In this document: positions 7,530 to 14,633 of the stretch, in pieces
Layout of the letters: each line of letters opens with the position of its first letter
Position numbering within the stretch: the first letter of the stretch is position 1
Source: CAWHQZ01 sp963831645
Lineage (GTDB): Bacteria > Pseudomonadota > Alphaproteobacteria > Rhizobiales > Aestuariivirgaceae
Direction: 5' to 3'
Assembly: GCA_963831645.1 (NCBI GenBank)
Contig: CAWHQZ010000006.1
Location: forward strand, 248,001-312,000
Length of the DNA: 64,000 nucleotides
Made by a program: the position numbers and the translations under genes
Notes under the pieces: model-generated
Databases searched by the model: none
Told to the model about the DNA's origin: nothing
Seen by the model: the letters and a program-made list of their open reading frames with translations, nothing else

Positions 7530-7832
7530 TCAGTGACGGCGCGCCTCAGGGCCGCCATCGCTTGGCTTTTCGACGACCTCGTAGTTGATCTCGATGACCT
7601 CGCCGGGCCCGCGCCGATTGGCGCGCGACTTGGCTTGCTTGACGAGTTTCCGCCAGCGCCAGCGGCCGACAACGAGGGCAATCACAACGATCGGCAGGAG
7701 GACGAGCGCGATCCCGACGGAAAGGAGGAGGAGCGCCGCCGCGAGGCCGAGACCGAGCGCCAACGCCAGGACTCCGCCAAGGCGGCTCCGCCAGTCCCGT
7801 CCCGCAAATTCGATCCGCCGATGGACGACCAT
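7530..7832 (-). CDS. Small membrane protein with cytoplasmic basic tail
   Basis: With a start at ATG 7832 the product is 100 aa; the frame is open to 7937 but the upstream part overlaps a HAD-hydrolase-like fragment in another frame. Two adjacent hydrophobic helices (GVLALALGLGLAAALLLLSV and LVLLPIVVIALVVG) are followed by WRWRKLVKQAKSR and an acidic C-terminus with VIEINYEVVEK. This resembles small uncharacterised inner-membrane proteins of rhizobia. No ribosome binding site is obvious. Confidence 0.5.
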   Translation of the reverse strand: MVVHRRIEFAGRDWRSRLGGVLALALGLGLAAALLLLSVGIALVLLPIVVIALVVGRWRWRKLVKQAKSRANRRGPGEVIEINYEVVEKPSDGGPEARRH

Positions 7833-7879
7833 TTGTCCGGCTATGTGGAGAGCGACGACGCCGGCCGCAAGCTCCACGA

Positions 7880-7958
7880 GGCCCAGCGCGCGATCTTGCT
7901 CTCCTGGTCGAACAGGTCGCCCTTGGTGAGCAGCCATAGCTGGTGGTCACGCCCATAG
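7880..7958 (-). pseudogene. HAD-hydrolase fragment
   Basis: A short minus-strand frame reads LWLLTKGDLFDQESKIAR, the TKGDLxDQExKxxRSG block of haloacid-dehalogenase-like hydrolases (the segment following motif II). Nothing else of the enzyme is found around it. A junction scrap about 25 codons long. Confidence 0.35.
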
Positions 7959-7961
7959 AGG

Positions 7962-8395
7962 CTAGAGCACTTCGTGCATGCCCTCGATCAGTTCGACAGG
8001 ATGCTCCCCTGGCCGGCGTTTGGCTCGCTGGTGATTTTCACTGGGCCAAGATGGCCTTCGCTGAACAGCTTGAACTTCTCACCCGACTTCATCGAGAGCT
8101 TGCCGGGCCTGGAATCGACATTGACGGAGAGGCGGCGACGGCAAGAATTGAGGGCCCGGGGCCTGACGGACCTCGACTTTGAGGCATCGAAATAGCGCTG
8201 CCCCTCCCTCGGGCGTCAGGTTGAGGCGAGTGTCAGACAGGCAGTGGTTCAGAAATCACCCGCCAGCTCCGCACCGATGTTAACTTCTCGGGCGACGTAG
8301 GGACGCGCCCGCGACTTTTCTCTCTCGATCTGGGTTGGCTTGGTTAGAGCCAGTCAGGAGTTCACGCTCTTGATCGGCTCGCTTACCGTGTTATC
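7962..8395. other. Gap without an assignable gene
   Basis: A minus-strand frame ends at 7962 with VELIEGMHEVL but has no start and no recognisable homology. The rest, including several short frames on the plus strand, shows no coding character, terminator or repeat that I can support. Likely scrambled island sequence. Confidence 0.4.
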
Positions 8396-8640
8396 ATGGT
8401 TTGCCTGGCCAAACAACAATCCGATAAACCCGACAGAATAAAAAGGCGCCGAGGTCCACCGCCAACCGGCGTGGGCCTTCTCATTGGCGTGCGAATTCAG
8501 CCAGATGATTTGGAGTTGCTGGATGCATGGCGCGCCGATCAGGCTGACAAGCCCGGCCGGCCCGAAGCCAATGGCATTGAGTCAAAAAAATCTTCACACC
8601 CTGAAACGCGCGGTCGTAGCTGCAGAGATTTAGTTAGACC
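8396..8640 (+). pseudogene. Small regulator-like protein (ribbon-helix-helix type), frameshifted
   Basis: From ATG 8396 the frame encodes a basic linker (KRRRGPPPTGVG) and VRIQPDDLELLDAWRADQ ending in GRPEA. This arrangement, RPPTGVG then QPDxLxxLDAWxxxQ then RPEAIRRLV, is typical of small rhizobial ribbon-helix-helix-like proteins. The expected IRRLVExxL helix after RPEA is replaced by out-of-frame sequence, so the C-terminal half is lost or shifted. Probably an inactive regulator. Confidence 0.45.
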
Positions 8641-8651
8641 AAGTGCAACGT

Positions 8652-8729
8652 ATGGCAGAGACTGCGATCATCGTTGGAGGTGCATTGGTTGTCATTTGTC
8701 TCATCTTTGCCGTCTGGTTCGGGACCTGA
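8652..8729 (+). CDS. Possible single-helix membrane peptide, 25 aa
   Basis: ATG 8652 to TGA 8729 encodes a 25-residue peptide that is one hydrophobic helix (IIVGGALVVICLIFAVWF) with a short polar N-terminus. No Shine-Dalgarno sequence is clear. It could be a real small membrane protein or type I toxin-like peptide, or chance; kept because a near-perfect transmembrane segment is flanked by start and stop. Confidence 0.25.
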   Translation: MAETAIIVGGALVVICLIFAVWFGT

Positions 8730-8741
8730 CCTCAGCAGGGA

Positions 8742-8926
8742 TCAACCAGGGCGGCGCCAATTATCAGTCGCCGCGTCGCCCACTTCGATCATTACGCTGT
8801 ACGTCTTTGAAACCTCTTTGGCGGCGCGTTTTGTGGCGCCCTCACCCTTGGCTTGGATCGTGCCGATGAACTTCGCCGCCATGCGGCGACGGTGCCGGCG
8901 ATTGTGTAAACGTTGTAGGTTTTCAT
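8742..8926 (-). pseudogene. Frameshifted paralogue of the 5156-5338 small protein
   Basis: Reading from ATG 8926 gives MKTYNVYTIAG, then the frame is lost; one base along it continues as AAKFIGTIQAKGEGATKRA, AAKEVSK and ends DAATDNWRRPG. The start context GTGAGTTGAGTGAGT also matches the copy at 5156. A single missing base near 8880 explains the break. The second copy is in opposite orientation 3.5 kb away. Confidence 0.6.
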
Positions 8927-9600
8927 ACTCACTCAACTCACGGCTCAACGGGAAAGCTGTCGACAATCTATATGAGCCGTCGTGGTTCCAAGTAACGCCC
9001 AGCAGTACGTACTTCGATGTCGAGTTTCGTTCGTGGAAGGCCGTACAGCGCCCTTTGCGCCTTTCGGCCTGAAAGGGGGACGGCAGAGCCATAGAAATGG
9101 AGTTCTGGTCTTCATCAGTCGGTGCGTGGCTCTTGCCAAGCATATCGTCAACGCGGCCTTAATCGGTGGGTGCGATCATTGTCGGCTGCGTGTCGACGCC
9201 CCTAAAAGGCAAATCAGGGATGCCGGTAGGCTGACGGGAAGATGCTACCTGACACCCCAGCGGGTGCAGGGCGCGCGTCGAAGTTTCCACTGCTGAGAAC
9301 CGAGCCAACGAAATGAAGCGCCCTGGCGTGGAAGTGGCTAACCGGCCAGGGCGCTGAACTCATTACGCTAACCTACTACCCCGGCGCTGGAGGGATTCCG
9401 GCCGGGGCGGGCGCTGGTCTCATTCAGTGCGCTACTCTGGGACATCGTGAGCGCGAGACCAGTGGAACAACGCGGTAGCCAAGAATAGGTTCCCGCCTTT
9501 TGTGGTATCTTGGAATGAGCCATGCAATCAACGGTTGCGTGGTTAGGGCCGATGGGAATGGTTTACACTTCCTCGTGTTGTCCCGTCGGCCCGCTCTTTC
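8927..9600. other. Gap upstream of IS110 with two GC-rich hairpins
   Basis: No convincing gene. Two strong inverted repeats occur: GCGCCCTGG (9318-9326) with CCAGGGCGC (9346-9354), and CCCCGGC (9379-9385) with GCCGGGG (9401-9407). Neither is followed by a T-run, so they are not classical terminators; they may be island repeats or part of the IS flank. Confidence 0.45.
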
Positions 9601-9631
9601 AGTTCAACCTAGCAAGAAACAAAACCGCGAG

Positions 9632-10864
9632 TCATGCGGCAGCCGGCGTGATCTGGACCTGATAGCCGAGGTTTTGCAGCCGAGCGATGAGGCGCCTGGT
9701 TTGGGCCGGCTTGGCGGTTCGGTCGAAGTGATCGGCTCCGAGATCCTGATAGAGGGTGCCGTCCTTGAGCATGTGATAGGCCGCGGTGAGCATGGAGGCG
9801 GCGACCGCGGCGATGGCCTTCTTGGCGCCGCGGCGAGCGCGCAGGCGATGGAACTGCGCCTGGAGGTAGCTGCCGTTCTTGCGGACCGCGGCCCAGGCGC
9901 ACTGGATCAGGGTCGTCTTCAGCCAGGGTGCGCCCTTGCGCATCCGATTGGATCGGCGCTTGCCGGCACTCTCGTCGTTGCCGGGACAGAACCCGCCCCA
10001 GGAGATGAGATGCCCCGCGGTGGCAAACCGGCTCATGTCGGTGCCGATCTCGGCGAGGATCCCCCGGGAACTGAGGGAGTTGATCCCGGGAATGGTGATC
10101 AGCAGCGAGATGGCGGTGCGAAAGGGCGCGATGTTGGCCTCGACCTCGCGATCGATCTCGGCGATCGCCGCATCGAGCGCCACGATCTGCTGCTGATGCA
10201 GGCGCAACAGGAAGCGATGGTGCTTGCTCACCCGGCCGCGCAGCGCCTCGCGGAGGGTCTCGGGCGGTGCTTTGATCCGCCGATGGGCGAGCCCGGCCAG
10301 CTTCTCCGGATCGGTCTCGCCGGCGATCAGCGCCTCGATCATCGCCCACCCGCTCGCGCCGGTGATATCGGAGATGACCGAGTCGAGCTTGATGTTGGCA
10401 TCCTCCAGCGTCTTCTGCAGCCGTTGAATGTGGCTGGTCCGCTCGCGAACCAGTTGCTTGCGGGTGCGCAATAGCCCACGCAGCTCCTGCGTCTGGGCAT
10501 CCGGCACGAAACTGCCGCGGACCAGGCCATGGGCCAGAAGGTCGGCCAGCCAGGTGGCATCGTTGGCATCGGTCTTGCGGCCGGGAACATTCTTCACGTG
10601 GGCGGCGTTCGCCAGCGTCAACGCAAAGTCGCCATCGCTCAGAATGTGCCAGACCGGCTTCCAATAGACACCCGTCGCCTCCATGAGGATGTGCGTGCAT
10701 CCTTCCGAGGCCAGCCATTCCGACAAGGCCAGAAGATCCCTCGTCATCGTCTTGAAGGTGCGCACCTCGCGCTTGACGGTGGCCTCGTGCATGTGCCAGA
10801 CGCAGGCCACCACCGTGTCCTTGTGCACATCCAGACCGGCGCAGTGGGCGTAGAGTACTTCCAT
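9632..10864 (-). CDS. IS110-family transposase (DEDD recombinase)
   Basis: This is about 410 aa from ATG 10864, chosen for the AGAGGAGAAGCAAC ribosome binding site. The N-terminal DEDD domain shows GLDVHKDTVVACV, MEATGVYWKPVW and GRKTDANDATWLADLL, supplying the acidic residues of the RuvC-like fold. A helical region follows, then the C-terminal Transposase_20 domain with ITIPGINSLSSRGILAEIG and LISWGGFCPGNDESAGK, which contains the catalytic Ser region. Length and order are normal and the frame is uninterrupted, so the element may still be active. IS110 elements have no terminal inverted repeats and use an RNA-guided, Ser-dependent mechanism. Confidence 0.92.
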   Translation of the reverse strand: MEVLYAHCAGLDVHKDTVVACVWHMHEATVKREVRTFKTMTRDLLALSEWLASEGCTHILMEATGVYWKPVWHILSDGDFALTLANAAHVKNVPGRKTDANDATWLADLLAHGLVRGSFVPDAQTQELRGLLRTRKQLVRERTSHIQRLQKTLEDANIKLDSVISDITGASGWAMIEALIAGETDPEKLAGLAHRRIKAPPETLREALRGRVSKHHRFLLRLHQQQIVALDAAIAEIDREVEANIAPFRTAISLLITIPGINSLSSRGILAEIGTDMSRFATAGHLISWGGFCPGNDESAGKRRSNRMRKGAPWLKTTLIQCAWAAVRKNGSYLQAQFHRLRARRGAKKAIAAVAASMLTAAYHMLKDGTLYQDLGADHFDRTAKPAQTRRLIARLQNLGYQVQITPAAA

Positions 10865-10985
10865 GTTGCTTCTCCTCTGCAACGACGCCGCCGGCATGGG
10901 ACTTCCGTACAGGGAACTCTAGCAAACGTGCTCCGGGGTCATCACCGACCCTTGGCACAATCAGGGGTGCTCGGAAGTCCCGGAC
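10865..10985 (-). ncRNA. Candidate IS110 bridge-RNA region
   Basis: The transposase leader contains a perfect 10-bp inverted repeat, GGGACTTCCG (10898-10907) and CGGAAGTCCC (10972-10981), enclosing 64 bases. In IS110 elements the non-coding end next to the recombinase start encodes a bridge RNA whose loops pair with target and donor DNA. Position, length and a long closing stem fit that role. The assignment is inference from family knowledge plus the stem; promoter and guide loops were not defined. Confidence 0.4.
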
Positions 10986-11114
10986 CCAACTAAGCAAAGG
11001 GCTCACCGCACCAAGGAAAAAACCGATCTCGTCGCCGACGACGATCCCGCCACACTATCACAGCAGCAACAGTCCCCGTTTCATGTCCAGCGGGTCGGTA
11101 ACGCCGGTGGCGAA

Positions 11115-11790
11115 CTAATTAGATTGCAACGTTGCCTGAATGGCGAGCTCCGTTTTGGTGGGATAGGCACACATGGCATGCGTTGCGCCATTAGCAGCCC
11201 GGTCGACGAAACCATCAAACCACCTACGGCTCAAAAACCGACAGGCATGCACCACGCGATATTCGGCGGCCTGTTTTCCTATCCAAGCTCGAAACGCCGG
11301 CACGGCTGCAGCCGCCTTTGCTTGGTCTACATCGGACAGCTTCCGCCATGCCTGCCACGCCTCAAGCTTCGACATGCCGGCGTCGGTGGGATAACTCGAC
11401 CAGAAGCTTTCGAATGCTGGCGAGTAGGCGTGGCGCCCGTTTGGCTGTCGAGAGTTCGGCAGACTCGCCGTTTTCCGACAAGGAATCTTTTTCTTCAGAA
11501 AGAGGTTTAAGAGATTCCTTATGTAGGTTTGTCGACGAATCTGCCGACGGGTCTGACGACGGAACTGCCACGGCCACCTGTTTCTCGGCCCTGCGCTTCG
11601 CCTGATAGTCCCTATCGGCTGCTCGACGCCGCTCCGCCTGCCCATCAATCGGCAGACGCCCATGGCCACCGGCTGCCAAAAAGTCCGCGTCGATGGCTGT
11701 CACCACGGCCACAAGAGCGTCGCCCTGTATGCCGTTGTCGAGCAGCAGCTTCAACGTCGTGGCGGTTACGGGCATGGGCGCTGATTTCAC
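11115..11790 (-). pseudogene. Prophage replication-type protein, frameshifted
   Basis: The first frame starts at GTG 11790 (overlapping the upstream stop) and encodes TLKLLLDNGIQGDALVAVV, an Arg/Lys-rich linker and a Ser/Glu-rich stretch. The second, one base shifted, continues AYSPAFESFWSSYPTDAGMS, KLEAWQAWRKLS and YRVVHACRFLSRRWFDGF. That order, an N-terminal DNA-binding-like part, a charged linker and a FxxFWxxYP...RKL...R.YL.RRxFxGF tail, is typical of phage replication or DnaT/DnaD-like proteins. An extra base near 11440 (AAAC for AAC) breaks it. The original would be about 225 aa. Confidence 0.55.
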
Positions 11791-12188
11791 TTAGCAACGG
11801 CAGCGGCACCGAGGACGCTCAACACGAGCCTGTGAGGTATCGATTGCGGCGCCATCCGGTGCCCCAGCGTGCGAAGGTCGGACAGCCATCCCGTCTCAGC
11901 CTTGAGAGCGGAAAGCGTTGCACCGTTGCTGGTCGGCATGTCGTCGAGCAACGCGGCCAGGGCACCTGCTAGTTTTGGCTGAGCGTGCAGCTCGTCGACC
12001 GCGTTTCGAAGCTTAAAGTTCGCAGCCGTCCACGTCGTCGGCTTCTGATTGATGAAAGCAGCGGCATGCTTGGCCAGTTGCTGCTGAGCTTCGGCCCGGC
12101 GCTTTACGCCGCGGGCGGTATTGAACGCTTGCAAAGATCGGGTGACTCGCCTTGCCGCAAGAAACATCGGATCGTCTTGCGTCGTCAT
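11787..12188 (-). CDS. Prophage-type hypothetical protein, 133 aa
   Basis: The start at ATG 12188 is supported by GAGGGAAACCAA upstream and by overlap with the preceding stop (ATGA); its own stop overlaps the next start (GTGA at 11787-11790). The product is helical and polar (FLAARRVTRSLQAFNTARG, HAAAFINQKPTTWTAANFK). No family recognised. Tight coupling on both sides puts it in the same prophage-like operon. Confidence 0.55.
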   Translation of the reverse strand: MTTQDDPMFLAARRVTRSLQAFNTARGVKRRAEAQQQLAKHAAAFINQKPTTWTAANFKLRNAVDELHAQPKLAGALAALLDDMPTSNGATLSALKAETGWLSDLRTLGHRMAPQSIPHRLVLSVLGAAAVAK

Positions 12189-12386
12189 TTGGTTTCCCTC
12201 TGTTGCGTTGCGCTGTTTTCCGGCTCGATCCTGTCGTGAAAGAGCTTGCCGCCTCTGCCGATGGCTTGTTGCGTGTGGCCGGTTGCCCGCCCGTGGTGTT
12301 GGGCGGGAGCCTGATAAGCGGTCCACAGCCGCCGCCATGGCGAGCCCCAGTCCAAACAGGACGGCCGCGACGATAGCGCGCTCCAT
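12185..12386 (-). pseudogene. Small membrane-anchored prophage protein, frameshifted
   Basis: From ATG 12386 an N-terminal transmembrane helix is encoded (MERAIVAAVLFGLGLAMAAA). One base along, another frame gives a coherent C-terminus, YQAPAQHHGRATGHTQQAIG and LFHDRIEPENSATQQRETK, whose stop overlaps the next start. An extra base near 12330 would separate the halves. The intact product would be roughly 65 aa. Confidence 0.45.
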
Positions 12387-12389
12387 GGG

Positions 12390-12569
12390 CTATGCCTTGG
12401 CCAGTGCGATGGTCGCCCGTTCCAACTTAGCATCTAATCGGCGCAGTTCCTCACGAAGGTGCGGCTGTTCCGGGTCTTGATCCAACTCGGCCTTAAGCTG
12501 GCGTCTCTCCGCGCGAAGATCGCAAACGCTGGATATGCAGTGGAAAGTTCCGTTCCATGGATTGTTCAT
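12390..12569 (-). CDS. Small helical prophage protein, 59 aa
   Basis: ATG 12569 to TAG 12390. The sequence is MNNPWNGTFHCISSVCDLRA followed by a strongly charged heptad-like helix (ERRQLKAELDQDPEQPHLRE, LRRLDAKLERATIALAKA), likely a coiled coil. It starts within the stop of a 28-codon frame (ATGA overlap) and ends 4 bases before the next start, so it belongs to the same coupled chain of small genes. Confidence 0.5.
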   Translation of the reverse strand: MNNPWNGTFHCISSVCDLRAERRQLKAELDQDPEQPHLREELRRLDAKLERATIALAKA

Positions 12570-12652
12570 GATCGGCCTTCCGCGGCTCTACGGCAAGCTT
12601 CCATCGCCGCCGCCAGCTTCCGCGGCGCCAGTACCGTGGCCATGATCGCCAT
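12566..12652 (-). CDS. Possible 28-aa linking ORF
   Basis: ATG 12652 overlaps an upstream TGA (TGATG), and its own TGA overlaps the ATG of the 59-aa gene. The peptide MAIMATVLAPRKLAAAMEAC is helical. Overlap at both ends is what coupled phage genes look like; otherwise nothing proves it is expressed. Confidence 0.3.
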   Translation of the reverse strand: MAIMATVLAPRKLAAAMEACRRAAEGRS

Positions 12653-12807
12653 CAGTGTTGGTGACGGCCAAGCGCTGAGCGCAGATCGAGCGTCGGATAG
12701 CGGCGCTTTACGTCGGCCTGTACTTCTTTCAGCAACAGGCGGTTGAATGCTGTGTAGACGTGCCGCGCGGTCACCGCCTCTTCAGCGGTGCCGCAGTCGG
12801 GGCAAAT
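12652..12807 (-). pseudogene. Gene fragment with one CxxC pair
   Basis: An open frame without a start codon begins just after a TAA and reads ICPDCGTAEEAVTARHVYTA, then a basic helix, ending at 12652. It looks like the C-terminal part of a small protein whose N-terminus has been lost. It forms the first link of the overlapping chain that runs down to 11115. Confidence 0.35.
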
Positions 12808-12984
12808 TTATGGTACGGGAATGGTTAGCCAAGGCTACCTCCTATGAAGGTGGGCTGCGGTCAGAGGCGGTGGGAAGTTCGTTGCTTCCTGCCGCCTCGC
12901 TTTTGCGCCCTTGAGTCGGCGCGTCAGGAAGGCTATATGTAAAACATATCCACTGTCAAACGCCAAATTAAGCAGGACTCAAAA

Positions 12985-13146
12985 GTGCCAAGGGCGGTCC
13001 AATATCCCGTGAAAAAGCTTCTTCAATTTGACGAGCAAATGATCACCGACGTAGAGAAATGGCGAACGAAGCAAAAACGTGCCCCAACATTCAATGAGGC
13101 GATTCGCCAACTCGTAGAGCGCGGGCTACAGGCCAAGGTGAAGTGA
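12985..13146 (+). CDS. Small DNA-binding-like protein (Arc/ribbon-helix-helix type), 53 aa
   Basis: GTG 12985 with CAGGAC upstream; TGA 13144-13146. A short basic strand (AVQYPVKKLLQFDEQMITD) is followed by two helices (VEKWRTKQ and FNEAIRQLVERGLQAK). One beta strand plus two helices, with the FNEAIRxLVExGL pattern, is the ribbon-helix-helix layout of small repressors such as Arc, CopG and antitoxins. It lies 35 bases before the 13181 gene and faces away from the minus-strand operon, as a regulator of a prophage-like region would. Confidence 0.6.
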   Translation: MPRAVQYPVKKLLQFDEQMITDVEKWRTKQKRAPTFNEAIRQLVERGLQAKVK

Positions 13147-13180
13147 TAAGCTTACCAACCAAAACGAAGAGGGTGAACGC

Positions 13181-13600
13181 ATGGCGTGGACGGTGATCCC
13201 GGCGCAGCCCGGCTTCGATCTAGTGGAGCCTACTTTTGTTGACGAGAAAAAGATTGTGAACGAAGACTACATCCCGCGGAAGGTCACCGGCTTGGCAACC
13301 ACTCCCATAGTCGCATGGGTAGTTGCGTACAAGCCTGAGACAACGTCGGGAGAGGGTGGCCAGCGCGCGTGGGCCAGGCCTGTGACTTGTAGCGCCGACG
13401 ATCCGTTTCAGTATGCTATTCGCCACAACGGGATAACCCGAAACGACAACGGCGAATGCTTCACTCCCGGCCAGGACGATGAAAAGTTGATAGCGTTTTT
13501 CCAAGAGATGGAAGACCAAATCTGCGCAGACATAAATGAAGATCGCAGGCGCGCCGCACTGATCAAGGATATGAGCAAGCCTAGCGAGCCGCTGCACTAG
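13181..13600 (+). CDS. Hypothetical protein, 139 aa
   Basis: ATG 13181 with AAGAGGGTGAACGC upstream. A soluble, acidic protein with a Trp-rich first half (AWTVIPAQPG, PIVAWVVAYKPE) and a helical C-terminus (FFQEMEDQICADINEDRRRA). No family recognised. It follows the ribbon-helix-helix-like gene in the same orientation, and an operator-like palindrome lies just beyond its stop. Confidence 0.55.
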   Translation: MAWTVIPAQPGFDLVEPTFVDEKKIVNEDYIPRKVTGLATTPIVAWVVAYKPETTSGEGGQRAWARPVTCSADDPFQYAIRHNGITRNDNGECFTPGQDDEKLIAFFQEMEDQICADINEDRRRAALIKDMSKPSEPLH

Positions 13601-13605
13601 TGATA

Positions 13606-13626
13606 TGTCCAGCAAATAGCTGGACA
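13606..13626. promoter_or_regulatory. Operator-like palindrome 1: TGTCCA-N9-TGGACA
   Basis: TGTCCAGC-AAATA-GCTGGACA is a perfect inverted repeat with 8-bp arms. A second site with the same half-sites and the same 9-base spacing lies 138 bases downstream, in front of a repressor-like gene. Matching spacing and half-sites make a shared regulator likely. Confidence 0.6.
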
Positions 13627-13743
13627 ATCAGCTGGTTGCAGAATATGGTAGCGCATGCCTTTGAGCGTGCCTGCCCTTAGGGTTCCTCCGAGTGAGCGCG
13701 GCGGGGTGCACCAGACCACGCACCCCCAGACGCAAAAAATCAC

Positions 13744-13764
13744 TGTCCAGTTAATTCGTGGACA
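13744..13764. promoter_or_regulatory. Operator-like palindrome 2: TGTCCA-N9-TGGACA
   Basis: TGTCCA (13744-13749) and TGGACA (13759-13764) repeat the half-sites and spacing of the site at 13606. It sits 15-35 bases before the start of the XRE-type gene at 13779, where an autoregulatory operator would be expected. Confidence 0.6.
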
Positions 13765-13778
13765 CTACACTAGCGACG

Positions 13779-13940
13779 ATGCAAACTGAAGTCCCAGCAC
13801 GGCTTAAGGAATTGCGAAAACGCGCTGGCATGACCATGGCAGAAGTGGCCAAAGCGTGCGGCATGCGTGGCCAGTCTACTTATCAGCACATGATGGGCCA
13901 GGGACATCATGTCAACCCGAGGCTCAGATCGCACCGTTGA
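13779..13940 (+). pseudogene. XRE-family (Cro/CI-type) repressor, truncated
   Basis: From ATG 13779 the protein reads RLKELRKRAGMTMAEVAKAC followed by GMRGQSTYQHM, an XRE helix-turn-helix of the phage CI type. After about 38 residues it runs into HHVNPRLRSHR and stops, so the C-terminal dimerisation or LexA-like peptidase part is missing. An intact relative would be about 200 aa. The two TGTCCA palindromes just upstream were probably its operators. Confidence 0.6.
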
Positions 13941-14633
13941 TCGCGGCTGGCTGAGATCGTTTGGGTCATCGTCTGGCTCGGCGTGGGGCTCGGCTACTTC
14001 GCGCCTGTCGGGCGGCATCAATTGGTTTTGAGCCCGGAGGAGAAGTTTGCCATGGAGCGATAAGCCGCCAGAAGTCGAGCAGCATGATCGGCCTGAACAG
14101 CTACTTACGGCCGATCGGCGGTAAGCGGTCTCTGCCATTTGGGGAAGGCTGCATGAGCGGGGAAGCAATCGACACGAGCACCCGCTCGATCCGCCGGGGT
14201 AGTGGGCATGGCACGTCCGAATGGTGGTTCGGGTAATCGGGGGAGACCCGTCTTGGGCGAGGGTAGCGGCCTCAACGTCGCTTGTAGGCGGCGGCCAAAG
14301 CGGGAGTCGGACAGGGCCGTATGAGCGTTGCGCAAGACCGTTGCAGTCGTGCACGAAGGTGAGCAACTGGTGCAACTCCCTGCTCGATCGCGGCTACGGG
14401 AAGGCCCCGCAGGCCGTTCTGCCGGAATTCCATTAGCAACCAAGTAGCAACCACGGAACTCCTATTTGGAACGAGTCCGTTGCAAGTCATTACTAACTTC
14501 CCTGTCAGAAATCGGCCCGCTTCCTTGGCTCTTCTCAGACGAAATATTTGCCTACCCGACGCGCGAAATCCTGTTTGGCCGCAGACCAAGTCTGTAACTA
14601 GCACGGGCGACATTCCAATGGTCGGTTGCCTGT
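13941..14633. other. Gap without an assignable gene
   Basis: About 690 bases between the truncated repressor and the split nuclease gene. Several overlapping frames exist on both strands but have skewed composition (runs of Arg, Ser, Pro) and no motifs I trust. The segment 14100-14440 looks like island filler also seen as non-coding sequence in other rhizobia. No terminator or repeat was identified. Confidence 0.4.

Larger units (their letters stand above)
9590..11000 (-). mobile_element. IS110-family insertion sequence (ends approximate)
   Basis: The element comprises the transposase and its flanks; precise ends cannot be set because this family lacks terminal inverted repeats and target duplications. 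The 5' non-coding side (10865 to about 11000) is longer and structured, as expected for the left end; the 3' side after the stop at 9632 is short. It separates the small-gene remnants on the left from prophage-like genes on the right. Confidence 0.6.

Noticed and set aside
9318..9407. GC-rich hairpins as transcription terminators
   Set aside because: No T-run follows either stem and no gene ends just upstream.
14105..14443. Minus-strand frame with a PLPSPKTGLPRLPEPPF stretch as a gene
   Set aside because: Overlaps other similarly biased frames, lacks a start signal and motif, and resembles recurrent non-coding island sequence.
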